DNA of 64,000 bases from NCBI GenBank assembly GCA_905250125.1, contig CAJNOL010000087.1:62001-126000 (forward strand). Direction: 5' to 3'. Every line of letters begins with the position of its first letter. Positions within the stretch are counted from its first letter, which is position 1. The notes under the pieces are model-generated. The model saw only the letters and a program-made list of their open reading frames with translations. It was not told the DNA's origin and did no database searches. Positions 1 through 10,500 of this stretch are shown in pieces. Source of the stretch: Rotaria sordida (lineage: Eukaryota; Rotifera; Eurotatoria; Philodinida; Philodinidae). The position numbers and the translations under genes were made by a program.

Positions 1-1123
1 GGAACGAACACCTGGCGAAGTTCGGGTAATTGTACAACCTATCCAGCCGGTCTTCTACATGCCGCGACAAAGTAAAATAACATATTAAAATCTATTTCAT
101 AAATTTTTTTTCTGTTCCTACAATAGCCGAGGTCATACATCAACAACCAGCACCATACCCACAAATAATACCACAAATAATTCCTATTCAGCAACCTACT
201 CCTATTGTGCAACCTGCACCGGCACCACAAATTGTCTATGTTCCACGGAATGTTTACGTGCCTGTTATTAAACCTGTCTTCGTTCCACGAGAACGTAAGT
301 TCTCAATTCTTATGCTACGTAAATAAAATTTTTAATTCATTTTTCATTAATAGGTGTTATTGTACGTCCTCAAGTCGTACACGTTGCTCGACCTGTGCTT
401 GTTGATCGACCAGTGCCTGTAACACAGCGACCCATTATTATCGATCGTGAACGACCTGTTCCTGTGCCAGTGCGTACTGTGGGTGTAGGAAGACCGGGTG
501 GTGCTAGAACGATTAGAGAAGAATATGTCTATCGAGACAACTTACCTGTCGCTTATGGTGGCCGTTGTCCTGAATATGCTGGTGGTATTCACTATGGTTA
601 TATGCCAACTCAACAAGAGCATCAATATGCTACCAGTTCAGTTCATGAAGTATTAAATAACTATCCAGCACCAGGCCCAGTATTGAATGTACCTGCTCCA
701 AACCCATATCAATATCATCAAGCAGCTGCTCAATACAATTTAAATCAAGGTGGCGGAGTATATGGAGGGTATACTGATGTAGTTGGAGCAAATACTGCAT
801 CAGTAGTCAATGGTCTACCACTTGAATGTACAGGTCCAATTGAAGTACTCGATGCAACTATTAATCCTAGTTGGCAAAGGACAGATAAAGCAACATTATT
901 ACATCGTTTTGGACGTCCAGCCTATGACATTGTTCAACAAACTGATCAAATTGAACAACAAATACTTCAGGGAACTCTTGGTGTTCAAAGAACTCATTCG
1001 ATGGCTAACTATGGAGCAGGTTCTGGTTACTCATCATTTGCAGCTGGTAATATAAACAATCTGAATTTAGGTGGTGTTGTTCATGGAGTTGGAGCACCAA
1101 TAGATCCATACATCAATTATTAA
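1..1123 (+). CDS. VPV-repeat, proline/valine-rich protein (3' part)
   Basis: The 5' end lies outside the window. Exons are 1-71, 127-294 and 354-1123; each joins in phase (codons a|cc and c|gt are split) and the stop is at 1121-1123. The visible protein starts ERTPGEVRV. Its first ~130 residues alternate Val, Pro and Arg in short repeats such as VYVPRNVYVPVIKPVFVPRE and VLVDRPVPV. The second half is Gly/Tyr/Asn/Gln-rich (for example PYQYHQAAAQYNLNQ) and ends GAPIDPYINY. VPV-type repeats are the hallmark of articulins and alveolins, membrane-skeleton proteins of protists; here the resemblance is compositional and homology is not shown. A structural cytoskeletal or integument role is inference. 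The gene is real because three exons keep one frame across two canonical introns. Confidence 0.8.
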
Positions 1124-1518
1124 AAGTTACTATATTCTTTATTTTTTTTGCTTGTTTATCATTTGAACGTTTTTCGTATATGCTGTGTTTTTTTTCAATG
1201 GACATAGCCTTCATGGGACAATATTCAACCGTTACTTATCATATTAATTGCCGTTCTTGTTTTTTATTTATAGCTTTTGAGACTAGAAGAATCTCTTTTC
1301 TTCTTTGTCATCGTTTTAAATGCTTCCATTGTCTTGTTTATTGTCCTGTTCATTGTCCTGTTTATTGTTCGTTTTAAAATACTCTTCCTTTTTTTTCCGG
1401 AACACTTCCGTTCTTGCTATTTCTTTTTTTTCTTTTTTTTTCTATTTCAAAATAAAAAAACCATTAAAAAATCAAATTTGACAAATTTTTTGTTTAATAG
1501 AATAATTGAAAATACATA
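1124..1518. other. intergenic, 3' flank of the VPV gene
   Basis: T-rich sequence with degenerate repeats of tgttcattgtcc/tgtttattgtcc near 1335-1375. I see no gene. The likely 3' UTR and polyadenylation region is in its first 100 bases. Confidence 0.5.
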
Positions 1519-2822
1519 GACCTGATCAAGCGTTCTGATAACATTGTTGGCAACTTTATAAAGCAGCTTGCATTAGAGTTAGGAATAAATAGTATAACTT
1601 TTTGGCTAAAATAATATATATGTATAATAAATCTTTGTTTTGATATTCTTTCAGATATAAGTCAATTCAATTTCTATTCAAAAAACAATGTTAAAAAATG
1701 TATAATGAATTCAATTGATACTATATTCAGATTCGGACTATTTTAGGAATAGAATGTAATGACAATTCATGAAGAACTTACAACAGTATTGGAGTCTAAC
1801 ACATTATCATATTCAATAATTGCAAGATGAATAAAGCGTTTTCATGAAGGAAAAGAAGGTGTCAATGATAACCTTCGATTTAGTCGTCCAATTTCTGAGC
1901 TGACAGATGTAAATCTTGAATTAGTACGATCGGTTATCAACAATGACCTATATTCAGCTTATGATTATATTATCGGTGAAACTTCTTTCTCTCTCTCTTA
2001 TGGTACAATAGACAGAATTATTTACGATTGTCTAAAGACAAGAAAAGTTACAACGTTGAGTGTCTCATCAACTCAATGACGAACAAAAATAAGAACGACT
2101 AAGAATTCCTCGTGAAAGTTTGACAAAATTTCCTGATGAATCGTGGCCATTATGTATTATTATTACAGATGATGAGACATGCATTTATCATAGACAGATT
2201 GGGCGCAGATTAACTAACGCAAGGTAGATTAGTGAAGATGAATCATCAGTCGACTATTGTTCGTCGAAGAAGACTGAAATCAAAAACTTTGTTTTCTATA
2301 CACTTTAAATCAAATAGTCCTGTTCTTATACATAGTGTAGATATAGGCAAGACTATAGATCATAACTATTGTATTGAAAATTATCTTAAGCCTGCCGTCA
2401 ATAAAATATGGAAACAAAGAAAATCATTAGATGTAAAAGATATAAAATCCCTTCATGGCAATGCTCGATCTCATATATATTTAACTGTTATTAAGTATTT
2501 GATACAAGAAAATATCAAACTCATGTTGTATCCACCGTTGTTACTAGATCTTGCACCATGTGATTTTTTTTACTAAATAATTACATCAAGCGTAGTTTAA
2601 CTGATCAAACAAATGAAAAATAATTGATGCGTATGGTATCAAAAATAGTTAAAAATATTTCAAAAGAAGAATTTAAAAAATTGTTTGACAAATTTTTAGA
2701 AAGGATGAAATTTTGTATAAATAATTATGACGAGTATTTTAAATATTTAATAAAATAAAATGAAAAATGTTTGTCTATTTTTATGCTTTTATTTTAGTAT
2801 CATCAGAACTTTTGATCAATCC
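1519..2822 (+). mobile_element. mariner-type DNA transposon, defective copy with both TIRs
   Basis: Imperfect terminal inverted repeats match by eye. The left end 1519 onwards contains tgatcaagcgttctgat and the right end, read in reverse complement, contains tgatcaaaagttctgat. Both ends are flanked by TA (1517-1518 and 2823-2824), as expected for Tc1/mariner target-site duplication. The length of about 1.3 kb is typical of mariner. The interior carries a broken transposase on the + strand (separate entry). Divergence between the TIRs and the many stops say the copy is old and immobile. Confidence 0.9.
1735..2757 (+). pseudogene. mariner transposase pseudogene (DD34D type)
   Basis: A chain of frames reads as a mariner transposase with stops and frameshifts. 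Visible parts in order: an N-terminal HTH stretch IHEELTTVLESNTLSYS, then NDNLRFSRPISELTD, a catalytic-core start ITDDETCIYHRQIG, then HGNARSH, then LDLAPCDFFY and a stop. In the family these correspond to the first catalytic Asp, the second motif HDNARPH and the third motif SPDLAPCDF. The second catalytic Asp has become Gly, so even a repaired frame would be inactive. The longest open piece is 2232-2576. It sits between the TIRs of the enclosing element. Confidence 0.9.
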
Positions 2823-2824
2823 TA

Positions 2825-3439
2825 CGTATTCCATGTGATAAAAACTGAGAAACTACTGGCGATACACTGATCGGTATCAGAGTACGTCACAGAATGGTTT
2901 TCATTGTCCTGCCGTACATTCTGCAGAAAACTTCCACTCAGTCATCATGTTTTGCAGGACAAACGATCCTCTTGCGTTTGGCTTTTGGGATGGTTTTTTG
3001 ATTGCTTTTTTTGACAAGGATACGAAATTTATCTGCGTATGAAATATGATGTCAAATATCATGCACCTTCTATTGATACAAAAATCATTTACAATAGAAT
3101 CATATTAATAAACCTTGTCACATTTTTTTCAAGAGAAATACAATAAAAAATAAAAAAGATACTTGATATCAACAGTGTGAGCACAACAATAATTAAACAA
3201 ACACAGATACAGGATTCAAAATGTAACCAATATAAATAGAAAGACAATGGTAAAGTAGAGGTTTTCTTTTTATTGCTTTTTCTTGAATTTTTCATAAGAA
3301 AGAATAAATAATATTATCAAGTTGATTCGGTGATAAACATGTTTGTCTTCGAGTAAATTCAAGAAAGAACAAACTGATTTCTTGAATTCTCTGATTTCTG
3401 ATGATCTCTATTACTGGAAATTCGTTTTTATCTGTTCAT
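2825..3439. other. intergenic, no gene seen
   Basis: AT-rich sequence between the mariner copy and the GAAATCA array. No coding signal above background on either strand. Short open frames at 3089-3295 (-) and 3343-3549 (+) have no recognisable domain and low-complexity composition. Confidence 0.5.
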
Positions 3440-3735
3440 CGTGGATCAATAGAAATCATCGAAAATGCTTAGAAATGAATGAAAATGAAAATTACGAGAA
3501 ATTATTAGAAATCAAGAGCAATCACATTATAAATATTGGCAAGTATTGAAAATCAAGAAAATCAATAACAATCACTAGAAATCAGAACTTTGTGTTTAAT
3601 CTTATTATTGAAGATTTCATATGATTTAGAGTGATTTCCATTGATTTCTAATGGATTCTTCTGATCATTATTGACCATTTCCAGTCATTATTCGTGTCCT
3701 TAAAGCACTAAAGTGATTTCTAATAGTTTCTCGCA
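3440..3735. repeat. strand-switching GAAATCA / TGATTTC array
   Basis: From about 3440 to 3590 the + strand is littered with gaaatca-like heptamers (for example tagaaatcatcg, ttagaaatcaag, ctagaaatcag). From about 3610 to 3745 the complementary tgatttc form dominates (tgatttccattgatttct, agtgatttctaatag). The switch near 3600 makes an imperfect inverted arrangement. It directly adjoins a hAT transposase relic, so these could be subterminal transposase-binding repeats of that element; this link is inference. Confidence 0.6.
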
Positions 3736-3945
3736 TAGAAATCATTTTGTTTCCTCTTGGGTAAATGTCAATCTAGCTGCGTTACATATTTTCTGCCGAA
3801 GCACTAGTCACTTGTACGATATATACTCTTCTAGCTACTATTGATAATAATGAACCATCACGACGAGTTTCACTATTAGACCAGAACTTCATTAAATAAT
3901 GATCAATTAGGCTACTTGGATGTCCTGAAGCATTCAAATATTATT
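3735..3945 (-). pseudogene. hAT transposase C-terminal (dimerisation) relic
   Basis: Read on the minus strand, one frame gives SLIDHYLMKFWSNSE, then LLSIVARRVYIVQ, then VTSASAENM and a stop, and after a frameshift PKRKQND. This matches the pattern of the hAT-family dimerisation domain (an FW motif, LL..A...L.IP.TSA.SER.F, then SKRRN) as I know it from the family. The key Ser-Glu-Arg is degraded and the stop interrupts the domain. No DDE core was found nearby. It is a fragment of a dead element. Confidence 0.6.
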
Positions 3946-4580
3946 CTTCAGGTCCTGTAGTCTAAAAAAAAAGACTGTCTTGTTCATGCATGTGCAAGAC
4001 CAGCATAGAACTAAATCGATTATCTGTAGGGCACGCATCCTGTGATGTTCTCTAATCGGTATTATGTGCACTATACCGGCGGTTTACTGCCGGCTTTTTT
4101 TGAAAAACGAGTGAATATTTTTGAAGTCTGTTAAAACTGACAGAATTGAGTTGATTTCAGCACATTATAATAATATTAATGTATCTGAGTCTAAATCGGT
4201 GTCAGTTACGAGATAGATTTTTTTTACAGATGACGCTAAAAAAAATTTTCTTAGTAAAATATATTATGAAACTGTTTTCTTCTCAATTGATGTGAATTCT
4301 TTCTAATAAAGAATTCGAATTTAGGTATAAAACATTATCTGTAATCGTTTACAGCTGAAAATGAAAGTCTTAAGCGCTATTGCCGGTAGTACGAACAAAT
4401 GTGCAACATGGAATGTTTTATTAATCGAAGATTTTCTATTGACAAGAATTTATCAAATAATAAATTTTTTATATTATGGACATTATTATGCATCTATTGA
4501 AAGAAAAAAACAAGCGCTTTCTATCACCTAGATTTCGTGTTTTTTGTTGTTATTGTTGTTTCTTTATTTTATCTTCTTTT
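3946..4580. other. intergenic / 5' flank of the phosphatase gene
   Basis: Holds a GC-rich hairpin followed by T residues at 4074-4103. Otherwise AT-rich with no gene. The in-frame stretch 4476-4580 upstream of the chosen phosphatase start encodes a Cys/Phe-rich leader that I treat as 5' UTR. Confidence 0.5.
4074..4103 (+). other. GC hairpin followed by a T run
   Basis: The sequence ccggc-ggtttact-gccgg forms a perfect five-pair stem followed by seven T. It resembles an intrinsic or Pol III terminator shape but has no associated RNA gene that I can see. It stands out against AT-rich surroundings. Confidence 0.4.
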
Positions 4581-7500
4581 ATGGATCAAAAAAATTTATC
4601 ATCATCAAATAGTAATACTATTGATGGACTTTTATCACAAGATTATATTGTTGGTGTAATTTATGATAAAATTAAAGATGTATATTTAATGATCAATTAT
4701 CAACAACGTGGTGGTCTTTGGTTTCCATATAGTGAACGTCGTATTAATGAAACATCATATCAAACAATTAAACGATTAATTGATCCAATTATAATTCATG
4801 ATTCTGAACAAATACAACTTGTTAAAGTTTGTTCAACAAAAACACTTCCATTTAAAGGTCATGATGTTCTTTTTTATGCTATTATACCGAAATCAACTAC
4901 TATAATTAATATATGGTTAAATGGAAAAATTGAGGGAATTGATTTTGAACGACAAATAAATATTTTACAAAATAATGCTATTGTCTGGTTAACAACAATT
5001 CAATTAAAACATATAAGTAAATTATCACGATTATTAGGTATGGAACCATTATCATTAAATAAACAATTTAAAGATATATTTCATTCAACAATAAAATCAA
5101 ATAATATAAATACGTCTGTTATATTTGAAGAAGTTAAAATTCCACAAATTGAAACAATATCAAAAACTTCTCATAATAATTCTGCTGAAATATTACTTAT
5201 ATCAGCTAAATTTACATCAACTATTCAAGAAAAACTCTATGAAGAATATCATAATGCTGTATTACCATCTGATTATCTTAATTTAGAAACATTTAAAGAA
5301 TTAATTTTACGTAAAGGTTTAGATTCTCAACATATTATCGATTATTTTCGTGCATTTGATTCAACACAACGAAATTATTTAACATTTCTTGATTATTTAC
5401 TTGGATTAGCTGCACTTGATCCAAATACACAACATGGTGGTGTACCAGCTGAACAACGTTGTCGTTATATATTTCGTTATTATAATATAAATAATAATCA
5501 ACGTATGACATTTGATGAATTTAAATTAATGATTAAAGATATACATAAAAATAAAGGTGAAAATTTATCAAATAATACATTAAATGATGAAGCTTTACAA
5601 ATGTTTCGTTCATTTGGATTACGTTCATCGGATCAAACATTAAGTTTAATGGATTTTTTATCAGGTGTTGGTCAACTTCGATTTCGTGGTACATCAGTTT
5701 TATTTCGATTAAATATGCCAATAAGTGAATTTTTTCAACGTTCATCATTATCATTAACACCTAATACATTAATAATACCATCTTCAACTTCAAATACAAT
5801 AACATCACATCGAACATTAAATACAAAAACAATGACACGACGATCTGGTACACAACAACAACTATCAAATATATCTATTGATGAATCTCATCCATATGAA
5901 ATTGCTACGCACATTATTAAAGTTTGTTTATTATTAAACCAGAAAAAAAACCGAAAATTGTATTTTTAATTAATAAAAATTTTAGGTAAAAAAGACTGGT
6001 GTTGTTGTTAATATAACATCATTATATGATTTGGACGTAGCAGGAGCTATTAGTGGTAGTACAGCTTTATTTTTTGATGATGATAATGGAAAATTTGATC
6101 GAATAAATAGTCAAAATTGTTTTAATCAACGTACACATGCAAATGAAATGCTTCATGGACTACGTTATTTTGAACGTGGAGCTAAAGAAGGTTATCCTAC
6201 ACCATGTTCCAAAAGTTCGAACGAAAAGCAAAAAGTGAATAGTTCCTCAGCAATTCTCAAAGAATTTAAATATTTTTTTTTACAGTTTGATCACATATTC
6301 ATTAAAGTTTTCAGATAAAATGTCTGTGTCCAGAGGTGACGCGAAGAGGTCAGAGTGGGAGAGAAGGAGGGAATGTTTCCAAAATGAAAGGAACGTGTGT
6401 AAGGTTGTTGATATTTTCTAGAAGTGAAAGATAGGACTGAAAATTCGGTAGGAAGTGTTTTCATTCTCGGAGCGCTAGAAGTGATGACGAATAGGAACGA
6501 AATCTACCGTGACCCAACCCATCTCATGACGGACGACCTGCTACCCGACCACTCCTTCCCAATCTTGTTCACTACGCAACGACATTGTCTGCTTATTTTT
6601 ATTTTGCTCACTGCCAGAAAAATGTAAATGATGTTTCAAATCTGGTTACTATCCAAAGTTACCACGAAGCTGTAAAAAATTGGAGGTAGTCGGAATTTTT
6701 CCAATAGAACGTTCGCCAATGGCGAAACTTCAGAGCGTATGCTTGCGAAAGTAGGATGGACTTTCGTAAGCTGCCATGAAAGAATATTAATATAGGATAC
6801 ATATGAAAACTGAAGATAATATTGTTAAAATATATATATCATAGCTTACACTCATTAATGTGGTCGATAGAATTTTTTCCAATCCATATGTAATTCACGG
6901 TTAAATTGACGCAGGTCTTATTGGCGAAATTTCAGAAGCCGAAAATTGATAGAAAGTACCAAGAATTTTCGTAGGAAGTCGGACACTTTAGAGAGGGGAA
7001 GCTCCCCTACCCTCCTAGTCGAAAAGTCTCAACTTGTGATCCAATGCAATAGCATCCTAAGTCAGTCGAAACTAAGTAGACATAATGAAATTTTTCATTG
7101 CAGTTTAAAATGTGCGAAAACGTTGCTGTTTCGATCGACTTTTACATAAAAGTCAAACTTTAAGACAAATTCATAAGTTTATATAGTACTTAAACCATTT
7201 TCTGCAAAGCAAATATTAGTGCAGACTCTCGGAATATTCTATCTTCTCTTGCAGCTCTATGTGGCGGAAACTTTTTCGCTACTGAAGACGACCACACGCG
7301 CGACAGCTATTAGCCAAAGCGATGGCTACCGGATTTCATTAGAAACTTAAACTCGTACTGAATTTTCTAGGAAAAAGACAAACCGGTTTTGTTGTCAAAG
7401 GCGACAGAGATTTCATTTACGTTTGGAAACTCTAGCTATTACAGCAGTCATGGGATCATTGTCGTCTTGATCATGGGATTTTTAAGACGTTTTCAAGTTT

Positions 7501-10500
7501 ACTAATTATTGGCAAGAGTGGTAAAACTCGCCCGCTCATTTGAGAAATTGGAAGAGTGACCCTGATTTATAGCGAAAGAGTTCCATTACATAAAACCTTC
7601 ACAAAATTGGAAAAAAGTATAGTGCAAATATTTGGAAATTAAAAAAGAATAGACTGTATATTTCCACAATTTGGAGAAAATAGAGTTCTGATAGTCTATC
7701 TAGAATAAAAAAAATGATGTAGCTTAAATCTCTACAACAAAGTGCCAGATATAGTGCTAATTTTCTGAAACTCGAAGAAAGCTTATCAGGAAATTTTCTT
7801 CAAAATGAAAGAAAGCTACCATCAAAATTTTTAAACATAGGAGGAGGTACCCTCTCTGATCGCACCATCGCTGTCTATGTCTACAGAAATCAAAATTAAA
7901 ATAGGTGTACTGATGATCAGACTCGAGTCAGCTACCATTGTAAAACGAAAATTGCTAGTCAAATTAGGCAACAACACGCTAACTGAACCATATTTCAGTG
8001 ATTTTATGAAACTGGTACTATCGAAAATCGATTACGTTCTGGAAGATCTACAACAATTATTGAAGAAAAAGTAAAGGATGCTTGTAAAAATGAGCCAGGA
8101 TCAACTATTCGATCTATTGTACTTGCTTGCTCGTAACCACAAACAACAACGTACCGAATTATGATGGAACATCTCTTGTCAAAATCATACAAGATACAAT
8201 TTCTTCATCAATTCTATGAAGAAGAGTTACATAGAGTGAACAATTGATCCTCACTTATTTTTACAAGCATCATTAATTTCCTCGATTTTGTCTTCGGTAA
8301 TTAATCTAGGATTTTCTAGAATGTCATCGATTTGCGAGAGTACTGACTGATAGGCAATGGAACGTCTTCATTCTAGGGTATGCTTAACATTGTTTTTTAT
8401 AAGATTCTCATCTGGAAATTAAAAATATGAGAAGACAAGTTTGTGAATGCTACTTAGATGAAATACAGTTAGTGGCTCTCTTATCGAACTCAAATTTTGC
8501 AACGTATAACAGTGGTGCACGTCAGAAAAAAGTTCGCAACTTGTGTAGAAGAACTGAGTATTTGAAGAAACATACAAATGGTTATGTTCATCGAAATGCG
8601 ACCTTCGAAAAAAGTGATTCTGATCTGCTTTATCGTAAAAAGTTTAGTGGTGAAACATAAAGTTTCACAAAAAATAGATGTTGCGTCGTGAGCTTCTGCA
8701 CTATAATCTAGACTAGGCTCGTGACTCCACCGTCTATGTACTAGTTTCATAAATTCGCTGAAATTTATTGCTAATGCAATGTTTAGTTGGCATGTTTTTT
8801 CAAATTCAATTTGTGGTTACTTTTTTACAATGCTGGCTTATTCGAGTTTGACCATGAGTAAAATTATTTTAATTCTGACTGTTTTTTAGATGCAGATATT
8901 TTATCTAAAATATATGGAAAATGAATATGTGATCTAACTATAAAAAGAATATTTAAATCTCTCGCGAATTGCTGAAGAGCTATTCACTTTTTTTTTCATT
9001 CAAACTATTGGAAAATCATGTATTTAATATATATATATATCGACTTTATACAATAGAATTTATTTGTTTCTAGGTGGACCTGCATTGAAAGATCCTTTTT
9101 CATGGGGAAAAGTTGATATGGCAGGAATGGCTCGTTGTTTATTAGTTTTATGCAAACAAGTTTATTCAATTTTTATAAAAGAAGATCGATTATTACGTCT
9201 TACATCAGCTTGTTATATCTGTAAAGAAAAAAACAAAAAGAAAAAGAATATTTTTTAATTGAAATATAAAAATTAAAATGACTTCTTTCTTTTTGTAGTA
9301 GGTGATTTACATGGAAACTTTCGTGATTTACTTTGTTTTGAAAAAACATTCTGGAGACTTGGACCTGTACTTACGCCAGCATCTCTACTTTTTTTAGGTA
9401 AATTTTATAATTAATTTTTTAATATATATATATATATATATATTACTTTTAATATCTTAGGTGATTATGTTGATCGCGGACAAGAAGGTATTGAAGTTGT
9501 TGCTTATCTTTTTGCTCAAAAAGTTCTTTGTCCACATAAAGTTAGTAATAATGTTTTATTATTGAATATATTTATATAATTAAATTTTTATTTTAGGTTT
9601 ATCTTTTACGTGGTAATCATGAATTACGTAATGTTCAAGATATGTTTCAATTTCATGGTGAATGCCGTCGAAAATTTGGTATAGATCTTGGTGAACAGGT
9701 TTGGGAAGAAATTAATCGATGTTTTGATGCAATGCCTATATGTAAATGAATTGCTTCTTTTTTTTGTTTCAAATATACAGTAATTCTCAAAATTATTCGA
9801 CTAGATTTATTTTCTATTTTTTTTTCTTCTATCATAAACGCTAATAAGAATTCAAATAATGATTTGTGTAGATAATCTTATTTCCAGCAAGAATCTTCGA
9901 AGATGAAAATAATTGATAGTTTTTGTCAAGAATAGGATCTCTAAAAAACCAAAACCCAAGTTTTTCATCTCATGAAATTCTACTTAAATTATTCAAACAT
10001 ATACAACAAACAGTTCTCTATAAAATGACACGTCTTGCATTATACAAACGCTTTGGAAGTTTTATATAGCTAATGAGTAGAAGCAGAGTATTTATTCGAT
10101 TTAATGACATTTCTTATCTATACGCGCAAGGCCGAGTATGCTATCAACTGAATTAAGTGTCATGGGTTTTACTGAAGTGAAACAGTGTTAACTGTGTGCT
10201 AAAATTAACAGTATAGCTAAAAATAGTAACAAATCAGACTTTTTGAAATTCATCGACGGATATTTTACTCATGAAAGCTTATTTTAATAAATGATAATCT
10301 TCAAGAAGTTCCAGTATTCACTCACGAACGCATCTTGGTCTATCGGTTTAATAATTCAACTTATATCTCATGCTGTTTTTTTTTCAAGCATTAGCATTGT
10401 CCGACTTTATTCAATCTGTAATCACTATGATAGTAAACTTTTTACAATGTTCTAATAAATGAATGTAGTAATTGTGGAGTTTCATCATTTAGAAACTCTT

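Larger units (their letters stand above)
6206..9073. other. large phosphatase intron 2 with transposon debris
   Basis: The donor gttcca at 6206 is chosen because codon t|gt keeps the phase and joins PTPC to GPALKDPF; another phase-compatible donor lies at 6191. The region 6330-6620 and patches near 6700-6780 and 6960-7020 are less AT-rich than the rest and contain small dyads (gcttgcgaaag..ctttcgtaagc). 7890-8420 carries inverted transposase fragments (separate entries). I see no functional gene inside. Confidence 0.6.

Noticed and set aside
4476-4580. In-frame N-terminal extension of the phosphatase (35 residues)
   Set aside because: Cys/Phe-rich, T-rich DNA unlike the rest of the protein; a downstream ATG begins a normal cytosolic sequence. 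It cannot be excluded without transcript data.
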